Positions 46,827 through 58,539 of a stretch of 64,000 bases of DNA are shown piece after piece. The first letter of the stretch is position 1. Every line of letters starts with the position of its first letter. Both the position numbers and the translations under genes were made by a program. The notes below the pieces were generated by a model. The model was not told where the DNA came from and searched no databases. It saw only the letters and a list, made by a program, of their open reading frames with translations. The stretch spans positions 87,792,001 to 87,856,000 of the forward strand of contig OZ231126.1 in assembly GCA_965153355.1 (NCBI GenBank), given 5' to 3'. The DNA is from Flaccisagitta enflata. Its lineage: Eukaryota > Chaetognatha > Sagittoidea > Aphragmophora.

Positions 46827-48071
46827 CAGGGGCCGATAGAGGCCTATACAACCTATACAAATTATAGGGGCCCGGGCTTCAAGGGGGCCTGGAAGGCCCC
46901 TCAATTATCATAGGAAAGAAGGGGAAGGAAAGAGGAAAAGGAAAAAAAAACGGAAAAAGTAAAGGAGAAAAATAAAGAAAAATAAAGAAAAGAAAAAAGA
47001 GAGAAAAAAGAAAGAACAAGAAAGAAAAAAAAAAAGAAAAAGAAAGGAAAAAAGAAAGAAAAAGAAAGGAAAAATAAATAAATGAAAATTACATGTGCTA
47101 CCATTTGCACTGGCGATCGCGCCAAAGGGGGGGGGGGCGGACTTTTTGGGCAGCGGCCTCGGAGGGGCCGATGACCTATGATTCCACATAGGGCAAATTT
47201 TCCGGTTTCCGTCTGTCCGTCCGTCCGTCCGTCCGTCCCCCCCCCCCCCGAGCCTAGAAAATAACCTCCTGGGCCTCAAAATAGGCCTTTCAGACCCCCA
47301 ATCAGGCCTATCAGATCCAAAATCAGAGCTTCCAGACCCCAATCTAGTTCTCTCAGGACCTCAATCTGGCCTATTAGATCCCAAATCAGGCCTTCCAGAC
47401 CTCAATTTAGGCCTCCTAGAGCCTCAATCAGGCCTGTCAGACCCCAAGTCAGGCTTTCCAGACCTCAAATTAGGCTTCCTGAATCCTAACCAGGCCTCTA
47501 AGAACCCCAATCAGGCTTTTCAGATCTAAAATCAGGCCTTGACAGACCCCTTATCAGGCCTTTTGAGCCTCTGATCAGGCCATTCAGACCTCAAATCAGG
47601 CCTCTCAGACCCTAATTCAGGCATTTCAGTACTTAATTCAGTTCTCTCAGATCCAAATCTGGCCTTTCAAACCCAAAATCAGATCTTTGAGACCTCAAAC
47701 TAGGCCTATCAGACCCACATCAGCCCTTCCCAGCCTACAAACAGGCCTCCGACCCTGAATTAGACCCAAGATCAGGCCTCTAAGCTCCAAAACAAGCTTC
47801 TGAAACCTCTCAAACCTCAAATCAGGCATCTTAGACCTTAAATCAGGCAACTAAGACCTCAAATCAGGCTATTTAGACCCAAAATTAGGTATTAAAGACC
47901 CAGCAATTGTCCAGCATGGAATCATAGGTCATTGGCCCCTCCGGGGCCGCTGCCCCACTCATCATCTAATAACAAAATAAACTAACATAGGGGCATCGGG
48001 TACCACTGACCATGTAACGCTTTTGCGACTATTAATTGTATAGGGGCCCGACATTCCTCTGTCAGCCCCTG
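46827..48071. mobile_element. hAT-like non-autonomous transposon carrying family B copy B3
   Basis: An exact 8-bp target duplication CACGTACC is at 46819-46826 and 48072-48079. The terminal repeats CAGGGGCCGATAGAGG and, inverted, CAGGGGCTGACAGAGG are followed by a shared GGGGCCCG block. CAGGGG termini with 8-bp duplications are typical of hAT elements. The interior lacks transposase and contains purine-rich DNA and the nested TIR-flanked minisatellite. Confidence 0.8.
47148..47955. repeat. TIR-flanked minisatellite, copy B3
   Basis: Inverted arms of about 40 bp with very few mismatches (GGGCAGCGGCCTCGGAGGGG and GGGCAGCGGCCCCGGAGGGG, both continuing to CCTATGATTCCA). They enclose about 30 copies of a degenerate 20-bp unit near AATCAGGCCTTTCAGACCTC. 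It is the clearest member of family B. Confidence 0.8.
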
Positions 48072-48122
48072 CACGTACCTTAAAAAGTTTCTAAAACGCT
48101 CTTTTCCCCTTTTTTCGACTCA

Positions 48123-48199
48123 TGCTTTACGGACAGACGGACGGACAGACGGACGGACGGACGGACAAAGCCTCTTATAGAGTTGCGTGTCCGCAGCTA
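48123..48199 (+). repeat. Family A repeat, 3' fragment
   Basis: A run of GGACGGACAGAC units followed by ATAGAGTTGCGTGTCCGCAG, the family A ending. Confidence 0.6.
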
Positions 48200-48212
48200 A
48201 AAACAGGTTTAC

Positions 48213-48958
48213 CTTTGCAAGTCAGTTCGTCATTTTCATATTGGCATTCGCTGCTGCTTTTGTCGCATCTATTTGCTTTGTCATCCTTGCAAGCATCGCC
48301 GCCCAGTCTGAAGTCGTCGGGACATGGATCATCGGGTTTCGGTTTGCACACTTTCATTTTCTCGTCGGCTTTTGCTTTTATCGCCGTTGCATTTTGCTTT
48401 TCGCTGAAGTACAGCGCGTAGTGAATCGTGAGGGTGGTCTTATTCGATTCTTTTGCAATAGCAAAGGTGAAAGAGAAGCCCACCAGTCCTGGTATTTTGG
48501 TGTCTGATTCGTCCGATGAATAAGGATTAATGGTGGAATTGACAGTAGCATTGCCAGTGGGGGTTGGAGTTGACAGGGGGGCAGTTGAACCGCCAGTAGC
48601 ATTTCCAGTAGCATGAGTTGAAGAATCGGGGGCAGGAGTGGTACCTTTGCCAGATGAACTATCAGTGGGACTTGAGGAGGGGGAATCAGTGGGTTTGGTC
48701 GACGGATCTGACGACGGATATGGACTGTCATCGGAAAGTAACTTTATGAGAAAACTTTGCTCCTTTGCAGCTAGTTGGTCATATGCTGTTGAGTAGTCAA
48801 CATCCACCGACGAAGACGAAGGAGGAAATTCGTCGGACGTGAAAGCGCGCGAGTAAGAGCCGACGTAGACGTATACAAACTTGGTGCATTCTTCTTTCGT
48901 ATCGTTGGAAGGCGCGGAAACTGCGGACGTCGACTTCGACCCAATCGTCATCTGAGGG
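48213..48958 (-). CDS. Host gene exon 5: Ser/Thr/Pro-rich extracellular segment with EGF-like start
   Basis: 746 nt between a strong acceptor (TTTTCCTGCCCGCAG) and an AAAG/GTAAAC donor. The entry phase (one leading base) completes the two bases left by the exon ending at 51721, and the exit is phase 1. It encodes KEECTKFVYVYVGSYSRAF and DYSTAYDQLAAKEQSFL, then a mucin-like Ser/Thr/Pro stretch of about 95 residues with NAT/NST N-glycosylation sequons. LVGFSFTFAIAKE and LTIHYALYFSEKQN follow, then a Cys-rich end (PCPDDFRLGG, NRCDKSSSECQ, LTCK) like the first part of an EGF module. The two ordered blocks around the insert could be a split SEA-like domain (inference). Secreted or cell-surface protein. 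Confidence 0.7.
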
Positions 48959-48979
48959 CTGCGGGCAGGAAAAGGTCTA

Positions 48980-49647
48980 TGAAATTTGGGTTTTGCTAAA
49001 CTTCTATGATTCTATCGTTAGTTTCAACCACAGAAAAATGTCAACGCATTTCAATATACCGCACCTAAAATGGCTTTGAACGCGAACATGAGGAAATATG
49101 CAGACGTTTGGTTGGTACATAACACTTAGGTGCTTCACATAGCAAAAGTTGGGAGTATCTCTTCACCCTACTTAAGTAATGTGGAAGAGCAAAAATTATA
49201 AAGATGATTATTTTTTTATTCATAATTCCTTCATCTTCCGTCTTTGTTTTGGCTTTAAAGTTCCCACAGGTATCCCAAAAAATGCAGTAAAATCCCAGCA
49301 AAATTCTGTGTAGTTTTGATAGTAAAAGGACAATTACTTGTTTTGGAAATCATAGAGTTTATAAAAATATACTGAAATATCAGAAAATAAGCTATGAGAG
49401 AGCTTATGAAAAGGTAAGTTAATAGTTCTATGAAGAGAAAGAATTATGAAAGCCAATTAAAAAGATGTAAACATATTATTTTATCCCGCTGCAAATTAGG
49501 TTCTCCAAAACAATTTTCAAAGAATTGAAAGAAGAATGATTTTTAATATAACAAAAATAGTAAGGTTTTTAAAATTAATCACTTCATATTAGGTAAAGAG
49601 GATGAAAAGAAATAACCAACTTTTGCTACGTGAAGCACCAAAATATA
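48980..49647. other. Intronic, with an inverted repeat pair
   Basis: GTGCTTCACATAGCAAAAGT near 49131 pairs with ACTTTTGCTACGTGAAGCAC near 49620, so this region may be an older fold-back element with the palindromic MITE at 49648 beside it. No exon seen. Confidence 0.5.
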
Positions 49648-49958
49648 CAGTCAGCGGACAAAACATAATAGGTATATATGTCATACCGTTGGTTTTTATA
49701 CAACATGCTGATAGTAAACAAAATATTGCACACAACAACCAGTAGTTTAAATAACACCCGGCTGTAATGTCACAAAATTGTAGCATTACAGCCGGCTGTA
49801 ATTCTAACAACCCGTTGTTGAATACAACATTTTGTTTGTTACAGCCGGCTGTAACTTGAGCAACTGATTGTCGCTTACAATATTCTATTTTTGAGCAGTA
49901 TGTTGGATCGAAGTCATTGGTATGATATATATACCTATAGTGTTTTGTCCACTGACTG
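49648..49958. mobile_element. 311-bp palindromic MITE with CAGTC ends
   Basis: Inverted arms of about 110 bp starting CAGTCAGCGGACAAAACAT and, inverted, CAGTCAGTGGACAAAACAC. TA precedes the left end; the right flank is TT. CAGT termini with TA targets suggest a Tc1/mariner-type MITE. The centre holds two perfect 18-bp palindromes (49785-49802 and 49838-49855). Confidence 0.75.
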
Positions 49959-50446
49959 TTTAACACCTGTAATGTACTGACCCGGAATTGGGACAGCAAC
50001 ACCATCTACAGTATGCTTTTTTTTCAAATGCAACATTACATAACGGCATAACTCAAGAACTGATACAGATAATCAAATTATGAAAAAAAATCTCTGAAAG
50101 AGTATGTTCTTGCTGTAAGGGAGGAAATTATGCAAAGACATTTGTGACAGATGTATGATGCGATCAATGATACATAGTAACTTCTCCGAGCATTGTACCC
50201 TTTCGCTGTTATATTATTCGAGTATACAAGTAAAGTATTGCTTATCAGTGTAAAATGACACTGGCTTTATCATTCACCTTCCTAGGTTAATGATAAAGTC
50301 GGGGTCTCTGATATATGTGTAATTTGGTCTCTGGGCCGCCATGCCATTTCTCCCATTTCTCAAGGCCCAATATCACACAATAGCTGAGTCCATACTGTGG
50401 CCTTGATCAATCGAATACTGAAAAGATACTCTATATAGAGGCGCTG

Positions 50447-50812
50447 ACTCACTCAAGGCCCCAATCCAAGCCTCAAAGCTTAAATCCCAGCATTGAAGCT
50501 CCAATCCCAGTCTCGAACCTTTATCCTAGCTTCAAGGCCCCAATCCAAGCCTCGAGGCTCCAATCTCAGCTATGGGGCTCCAATCCCGGCCTTAAGACTC
50601 CTATACAAGCGTGATGGCTCCAATCCCAGCTGTGTGGCTCAAATCCCAGCCTCATAGCTCAAATCCAAGCCTCAAGGCTTATATACTAGCCTCAATGCTT
50701 AAATCTTAGCCCGGCCTAGGTCATTGGCTCCTTTGGAGGCGCTGCCCCTCTCACCTCCATATCCAACATATAATAACTTCGGGGCAATAGGTACCGCTGA
50801 CCATCTGAGGCT
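50447..50812. repeat. Family B minisatellite, partial copy B4
   Basis: Degenerate 18-bp repeat near CAATCCCAGCCTCAAGGC, followed by the family B right arm (inverted GGGGCAGCGCCTCCAAAGG) and the GGTACCGCTGACCAT outer motif. The left arm is not visible. Confidence 0.6.
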
Positions 50813-50814
50813 TT

Positions 50815-50947
50815 TGCGACTGTAACTTTTTGGATTTTTTGAGCTTTTTTAGCTCACTGCTCCTGCACAAATGCTTAAGAGTTAAGTAATCTTATCTATC
50901 ACTGCTCCTGCCCACCCGCGTGCGACTGGGGTAGCCGTGTATCCGTT
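50815..50947 (-). repeat. Dispersed short repeat family A, minus-strand copy
   Basis: ACTGCTCCTGCCCACCCGCG, then GGGTAGCCGTGTATCCG: the reverse complement of the family A start. The far end is eroded. Confidence 0.65.
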
Positions 50948-51399
<452 letters not shown>

Positions 51400-51720
51400 T
51401 GACGAATCTGAGGAAATGACAGAAAAACGAGACAAACAGAAGAAAAAAAAAGACAGCAATTAAAAAAGACAAACAGGACATGTCTTGAAACACTAATAAT
51501 GACTCTGCGTTTCGTAATTACAGTAAAATCCCGCTCTAACGGATTTCGAAGGACTAACAGATTTAATTAGTTCTATTAAAACCAACAAAGTTAATTAATT
51601 CTATTATAACCAACAAAGGAAATAAAAAAAGATTGGAGGGAGTATGAATTTGCTGCGATAGTAAGCGGAATTTCGCTAGTGATGGGTCCCTTACAGCGGG
51701 GTTCAACTGTAGGTGCTTAC

Positions 51721-51856
51721 CTCATCTCCGGGAATTCCTTAGCAAATCCTATCTTGCACAGACAGACGTGATACTTTCCAGTCTTTTGGAAGTCGAGATC
51801 TTTACACTCGGAATTCTCGTCGGAAGCGCAAAGACTGGGATTGGAAGAGCATTTGC
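51721..51856 (-). CDS. Host gene exon 4: EGF-like module
   Basis: 136 nt between the acceptor CTCCAGACGCAG and a GAGATGAG/GTAAGC donor, phase 1 in and phase 2 out. It encodes KCSSNPSLCASDENSEC, then KYHVCLCKIGFAKEF. The C-x6-C-x7-C-x13-C-x-C spacing plus a Gly-Phe after the fifth Cys is EGF-like; the sixth Cys would come from the next exon. A (GA)n tract at 51876-51903 reads as (TC)n on this strand and serves as the pyrimidine tract of the acceptor. Confidence 0.75.
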
Positions 51857-51872
51857 CTGCGTCTGGAGATAG

Positions 51873-51906
<34 letters not shown>

Positions 51907-51951
51907 CTTTGCTAAATGGAAAACTAGGAGTGATGCGCGTATTAACTAGTC

Positions 51952-52233
51952 CAGGGCCGGACAGAGGTCACCACAACCTCCCATTTTGGGGGAGGGGCAT
52001 GTCTCAGGGGGTAAAAAGAAAATGCATAATTTTATTGTGTTCAACTTTATTTTGGAGACACAGGGTGATCAATGTCAAACTGGAAAAAATATTAAACTTG
52101 TAGCTTAATACTTTTCCCGCTTTAAGATTGATAACCTTCAAAACTATATCTAAGGTCACGCCTAAAATGTAGAAAAAGGTAAAGGGGGACCGGATTTTAA
52201 GATTTTTGGGGGGCCCAAAATTTCTGTCCGGCC
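51952..52233. mobile_element. Candidate MITE, CAGGGCCGGACAG ends
   Basis: The left CAGGGCCGGACAGAGG and the inverted right AAGGCCGGACAGAAAT match over the GGCCGGACAGA core. Inverted GGGG/CCCC blocks lie inside (CCCATTTTGGGGGAGG; GGGGGGCCCAAAA). The ends look hAT-like but no 8-bp duplication was found. Confidence 0.45.
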
Positions 52234-52332
52234 TTCCTCCGTATTTTTTATTTTGGGTTTTGGGATATTGGTCCATTTGTCATACACGTCTTTCTCCTGT
52301 TGCTTTAGGCCTTTAGCAGAACTAATTGACAC

Positions 52333-52509
52333 CTGGTGGCTGTGTGGTTGACATATTCTCTTTTTCCGTTGGTGTCGGCGTTAGTGTTGAGTTATCCATT
52401 GGAGTGGGACTTGCAGTTGGTGTTTTCCCATTTGTAGTTGAGTGATCCATTGGGGAGGGACTTGGAGTTGGTGTTTTCCCACTCACAGTTTGTGCAGTTG
52501 AACTGTTGC
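52333..52509 (-). CDS. Host gene exon 3: mucin-like Ser/Thr/Pro-rich exon
   Basis: 177 nt, phase 1 at both ends, acceptor ATTTTGCAG and donor CACCAG/GTGTCA. It encodes SGKTPTPSPSPMDHSTTNGK, then SPTPMDNSTLTPTPTEK, with N-glycosylation sequons and many O-glycosylation candidates. It is a duplicate of the exon at 55238-55408. Because both are symmetric phase 1-1, both can be spliced in without breaking the frame. Confidence 0.7.
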
Positions 52510-52899
52510 CTGCAAAATGAGGTGATCATGGATAAAGGCGGGTGCAGATATTGATATTCTTCCAAGCTTCCGGGAAGCAGGAATATGGCTCTGAAAGATT
52601 CCGACAATCAGAAAACAGTCTAAAATAGCAGAATCAAGTCTAAAATAGCAGAGTCAAGTAAATTTTGTCAAACTAATCTTAAAGATGGAGAATTTGGGAG
52701 AAACAAGAGTTTTAAGATGAATCCATAAAGAAAAGACTTGTGACAACAATTTGAGTGCTCTTCAAAAGCATAACTTTTGTTTTTCTCATGCCATTGTGCA
52801 TGATCTTCCGACTCTGTCACCCTGCTTCCGAGAAGCGGCGCTTCCCGCTTCTCCACAATCTGTATATCTGGGCGGGTGTAATAAAATACAATTGCCCAC

Positions 52900-53275
52900 T
52901 TTATTCTCTCTTTCTCTCTCTAAGTTTTTTTTCTCTCTCTCTCTCTCTGAGACACGAGGATGAAGTGGAAAGGGATGGGCTTTCAATCAATCTTCTTATC
53001 GAGATCATCCAACCCACGTCTGAAGCTGATTACCTAGGTGTCACTTTTGATGCAAAACTAACTTGGGAGCCACAGACAAAGAAAATGCAGGCCTGTATAC
53101 CAGTAATGATGGTTGTCGCCGTGAGGAAAAAAATTGTAAGCATTGGTCACTTTTTGCCAAGTTTGTCTTCAGTCACTGCAATCTTTTTTATCTGTTACAT
53201 CAAATCAAAAGCAATTGTATGCATTGATTGCACTGAAAATCAGAGAAAAACAGGACTAAGCCAAATGGGCTGAAA
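52900..53275 (+). pseudogene. Non-LTR retrotransposon RT fragment, copy 1
   Basis: The plus-strand frame reads IIQPTSEADYLGVTFDAKLT and WEPQTKKMQ. The YLGV-FD-LTW motif is typical of the end of the thumb region in jockey/CR1-like reverse transcriptases. The YADD catalytic core is absent. The frame soon degrades. The fragment is duplicated at 56466-56788. Confidence 0.65.
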
Positions 53276-53279
53276 TATT

Positions 53280-53835
53280 CAAAATAATTCAACCAAACAA
53301 CCAGCTCTGCTCACTGCCATGCTTTCTTGCATGCTCAAATCAAAACATTAATTTATTCATCCTATTAGAGCTCAGAGTAAAAGAGCAAGCTAAATGAGCT
53401 AGAATACTCAAAACCACCCTCACAGATGAGCAACTCTGCTCACTGACATGCTTTCTCATATTTGCATGCTCAAACATGTATCAAAACATTTTTTCATTTA
53501 TCGCATTTTAAATCAGAAAAACAGACTGAGTTAATTGAGCTAAATGAGCTAAAATGCTCAAAAACACTCTCACAGATGAGCAGATATGCTCATAAACATG
53601 TTTTCTTGTATTTGCATGCTCAAACAAACATGAATACACTGCTTTAATAATGCTATTGAAAATCATAAAAAATTTAAAAAAATTCAATTTGAATTTTTCG
53701 TAAATAAATCTTTAAAAATTCATAACGCGAAAAATATTTGCCATAGAGCATTCTGCTTGGCGCAAATTGAAAGAGAATCATCAAATTTACTTACCCTATC
53801 AATTTCACTGGAGGCCACATTTGCTCGGTGGAGAT
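53280..53835 (+). repeat. Dispersed AGCTCAT repeat family, first copy
   Basis: Directly downstream of the RT fragment. GAGCAGATATGCTCATAAAC and AGCTAAATGAGCTAAAATGC illustrate its inverted AGCTC/GAGCT words. Relatives are at 56790-57345 and, inverted, 17490-18070. It may be the 3' UTR of the same retrotransposon. Confidence 0.7.
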
Positions 53836-55154
53836 GCTCAACTTCCGCATAAGAAAATGAAAACCATATTTCTCTCAAATATATCAAAAAGTCAAAGACT
53901 GACTTTGACTTTTTTCCTGATTATTGAGTTTTTCCCCCTCCTCCCCGGTGGGGGGGGGGGGGATCAAAGGGCCTGGAGATGGTGAAGGAAACCAAAGGGG
54001 GAAAAAGAGAAAAAAAAGAAAATTTGAGGTAAACTTTTGACAGTACTAAATCATTTGAAAAAAAGTCAAAGGGACGAAGTCCCTTTGGTCTTTTTGAGTC
54101 CTGCAGAGAAAAACAAATTTCCTTATGTTTTATGAGGCGTTTGAGGAAGTTGCTGCATTTTTTGGGCAGAATGGGACTACGCATGAAATTAATAGCTAAG
54201 ATTGAGCTGATTCTCCTCTTTCAGATGACGCCAAGCAGAATTCTGTGTGATTGATAGTTTTGGAGCTATGATTTTTTAAATTCTTTTATATTTTTTCGCA
54301 TTTTTCACATTTTTCTCAAAAACCAGGAATCAAGTTAAATAAAGTCTATTTGAACTTTGATATGTCCCAAGTGATGATTGTGCATCCTGGCAGCACAGTC
54401 TCTCTCTCATTTCAACTTTGGACGCTATAAGAGGCTTTATCCGTTAGTCCATCCATTGGTCTGTTGGTCCGTCTGTCCGTCCAGGTGGAAAAGTGGAAAA
54501 ACAAGCGGTTTAAACGGAATGCTTGTGTGTGGGGGTTGAGGTTGGATACCTCTGTCTACCTGTCCGCAACAATATTGTAACCCCGTGTTACATGAGAGAA
54601 GGGGAGAGAGAGAGAGAGAGAAAAGGGGAGAGAGAGAGAGAGAGAGAAAAAATGAGAATGGGAGAGAGAAAGAGAGAATGGGAGAGAGAAAGAGAGAGGG
54701 AGAGAAAAAGACGGGCAAACAAAAAACAAACAGAGAAACACATGTAGAGAGTGGAACAAACCAAAAATCAATCAACCAGACAAAACATGATCACAAGAAA
54801 TTCCAAAACCTCGCACTTACGGCTTTTTTTCCTACAACGATAGCCGCCTTTATTGGTAAAACCCAACTAGTATTATTTATTGGTAAAACACAATTTAACA
54901 CTTCTTAAACCTTAACTACAGTTGAGCTTCACAAGAGCGCATGTCAAGGGACTGAGCAAAATCATGCTTTATCGTGAAGCTGCCTTTTTGCCAACATAGA
55001 AATAACTGCAAAAAATTTCATGGGACTACAAGTTGTATGCCTTATAGGCGGGCATGCCTTACTAGCGGGTGCCTTCTAGTGAAGCTTCACTGTACTTAGT
55101 TTTATGCTCTATGGGGAAGAAAATCATAGATATAAAAACGTGATCTGACACAAA
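53836..55154. other. Intronic DNA with GA tract and family A-like relic
   Basis: A short poly-G run near 53948, a (GA)n-rich tract at about 54599-54713, and CGTCTGTCCGTCC near 54469 like family A tetranucleotides. The block GACGCCAAGCAGAATTCTG near 54229 resembles the AGCTCAT family. No exon seen. Confidence 0.45.
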
Positions 55155-55237
55155 GTTTGGGTTTTGGGATATTGGTCCACTTGTCATACACGTCTTTCTC
55201 CTGTTGCTTTAGGCCTTTAGCAGAACTAATTGAACAC

Positions 55238-55408
55238 CTGGTGGCTGTGTGGTTGACATATTCTCTTTTTCCATTGGAGTCGGTGTTAGTGTTGAGTTAT
55301 CCATTGGAGTGGGACTTGAAGTTGGTGTTTTCCCATTCGTAGTTGAGGGATCCACAGTTGAGGGATCCACAGTTGAGGGATCCACAATTTGTGCAGTTGA
55401 ACTGGTGC
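55238..55408 (-). CDS. Host gene exon 2: mucin-like Ser/Thr/Pro-rich exon
   Basis: 171 nt, phase 1-1, acceptor CATTTTTTAG and donor CACCAG/GTGTTC. It encodes GTSSTAQIVDPSTVDPSTVD and MDNSTLTPTPMEKENMSTTQ. A 15-bp repeat (GTGGATCCCTCAACT) occurs three times, adding DPSTV units not present in exon 3. Probably a heavily O-glycosylated stalk. Confidence 0.7.
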
Positions 55409-55501
55409 CTAAAAAATGAGGTGATCATGGATAAAGACTTGAGGCGAGTGTAATAAAATACAATCGCCCACTTTATTCTCTCTTTCTCTTTCTAAGTTTT
55501 T

Positions 55502-55790
<289 letters not shown>

Positions 55791-56379
55791 CAAGGACGAA
55801 GGACTACGGCGCCGTCTGCGCATGCACCCAACATACCTGTCTGTCTGTCTGCCTATCTGAGTCCCACAGCCTCTCGTATCCGCAAATCTCTCTCCGTCCA
55901 TATGCCCCTAATGTGTCTGTCTCCCCTCTGTGTCTGCCCCCTTGTGACTGCCCCCCCTTTGTGTCTGCCCCCCCTCTTTCCCCCGCCATATCGACATAGC
56001 GCCAGCCAACGTGGCAGTCAAAAGCAACCAGGGGATAAAAACAAAAGTCTACACAACAACACGGAAAAGTGGCGATTACTCCGAACCCCACTGAAAACAA
56101 CATCAACAACAACAACAACAATAATAACAACAACGACGACGTTCCGATACTGGGAAGATAAAAGATTCGAACAAAAGGCTAATCGAGGAAGAGCGCAACA
56201 AATGAATGATCGCAGCAGAAAAAAACTGAATAACGACAAATACAATACTATATCTGCATGTCCGTGAGATCGATCGATCGATCGTCTGTTCGTATCGGGT
56301 GGGGTGAAAACAATGAAAAATGAAAAACGCCATCTGCCTTAGACATGAACTATGTCTCGTGCATGTATTAAACCATTCA

Positions 56380-56384
<5 letters not shown>
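55791..56384. other. Intronic spacer, no gene seen
   Basis: Contains short (CAA) and (ATCG) runs. No exon supported. Confidence 0.4.

Positions 56385-56462
<78 letters not shown>
56385..56462. repeat. (TC)n microsatellite
   Basis: About 78 bp of TC. In copy 1 of the duplication the matching tract is only about 40 bp. Confidence 0.95.
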
Positions 56463-56465
<3 letters not shown>

Positions 56466-56466
<1 letters not shown>

Positions 56467-56788
56467 ACACGAGGATGAAGTGAAAAGGGATGGGGTTTCA
56501 ATCAGTCTTCTTATCGAAATCATCCAACCCACGTCTGAAGCTGATTACCTAGGTGTCACTTTTGATGCAAAACTAACTTGGGAGCCACAGACAAAGAAAA
56601 TGCAGGTCTGTATACCAGTAATGACGGCTGTTGCAGTGAGGAAAAAAGTTGTAAGCATTGGTCACTTTTTGCCAAGTTTGTCTTCAGTCACTGCAATCTT
56701 TTTCATTTGTTACATCAAATCAAGAGCAATTGTATGCATTGATTGCACTGAAAATCAGAGAAAAATAGGACTAAGCCAGATGAGCTGA
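56466..56788 (+). pseudogene. Non-LTR retrotransposon RT fragment, copy 2
   Basis: Same YLGVTFDAKLTW fragment as 52900-53275 with a few substitutions. It arose by the segmental duplication. Confidence 0.65.
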
Positions 56789-56789
56789 A

Positions 56790-57344
56790 ATATTCAAAAT
56801 AATTCAACCAAACAACCAGCTCTGCTCACTGCCATGCTTTCTTGCATGCTCAAATCAAAACATTAATTTATCCATCCTATTAAAGCTCAGAGTAAAAGTG
56901 CAAGCTATATGAGCTAAATGAGCTAGAATACTCAAAACCACCCTCACAGATGTGCAACTCTGCTCACTGACATGCTTTCTCATATTTGCATGCTCAAACA
57001 TGTATCAAAACATTTTTTCATTTATTGCATTTTAAATCAGAAAAACAGACTGAGCTATATGAGCTAAATGAGCTAAAATGCTCAAAAACACTCTCACAGA
57101 TGAGCAGATATGCTCATAAACATGTTTTCTTGTATTTGCATACTCAAACAAACTTAAATACACTGCTTTAATAATCCTATTGAAAATCATGAAAAATAAA
57201 AAAAAATTCAATTTGAATTTTTCGTAAATAAATCTTTAAAAATTCATAACGCGAAAAATATTTGCCATAGAGCATTCTGCTTGGCGCAAATTGAAAGAGA
57301 ATTATCAAATTTACTTACCCTATCAATTTCATTGGAGGCCACAC
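56790..57344 (+). repeat. Dispersed AGCTCAT repeat family, second copy
   Basis: Near-identical to 53280-53835. Confidence 0.7.
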
Positions 57345-57530
57345 ACTATGACTCAGATCACCCCAGCAAAAGAAAATTCCCATACCCAGCCTCTAACCAC
57401 CCAGCAACCACCCCAAAAGGCTCAAACCGCCTTCACTATGACTCAGATCACCCCAGCTAAAGAAAATTCCCATACCCAGCCTCTAACCACCCAGCAACCA
57501 CCCCAAAAGGCTCAAACCGCCTTAAGGCCA
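57345..57530 (+). mobile_element. Dimeric 91-bp insertion with short flanking duplication
   Basis: Two units starting CACTATGACTCAGATCACCC and ending CTCAAACCGCCTT, flanked by AGGCCACA on both sides. Copy 1 of the segmental duplication has a single AGGCCACA and no insert. The plus-strand frame reads MTQITPAKENSHTQPLTTQQ twice, which is probably fortuitous. Confidence 0.7.
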
Positions 57531-57546
57531 CATTCGCTCGGTGGAG

Positions 57547-58252
<706 letters not shown>

Positions 58253-58313
58253 TTCTTTAGCAAAAGGTGAGTACACATCCTTGGTTTTAAAAAAATCAAG
58301 CAATGGGAAAAAC

Positions 58314-58474
58314 AAGGCCGGATACACGGCAATCCAGTCGCGGACGGTTGGGCAGGAGCAGTAATGCAAAAACCGCTCGGAATTCAAAAATGTGACGGAT
58401 CGACGGACCGACCGACGGACCGACCAACGGACCGACCAACACGGCAAGGTGTAGAGTCGCGTGTCCGCGACTAA
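58314..58474 (+). repeat. Dispersed short repeat family A, copy 5
   Basis: AAGGCCGGATACACGGCAAT to TAGAGTCGCGTGTCCGCGAC, with the GACGGACCGACC run inside. It closely resembles the copy at 16652-16793, so the two form a subfamily. Confidence 0.8.
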
Positions 58475-58539
58475 AAACAAAAAGCAAATTGAGATAGAAT
58501 TTAAAATATCTGGTGGATAACATAAGACTAACTTAAATA

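Larger units (their letters stand above)
52240..53835 (+). repeat. Segmental tandem duplication, copy 1
   Basis: Shares ordered blocks with 55155-57546: TTTGGGTTTTGGGATATTGG at the start, the mucin-like exon, TCATGGATAAAG, the (TC) tract, the RT fragment, the AGCTCAT repeat and CGGTGGAGA at the end. The exon offset is 2,905 bp. The two copies differ by microsatellite growth and one insertion. Confidence 0.85.

Noticed and set aside
46901-47125. Phe/Leu-rich hydrophobic ORF
   Set aside because: Polypurine low complexity inside the hAT-like element; no codon structure.
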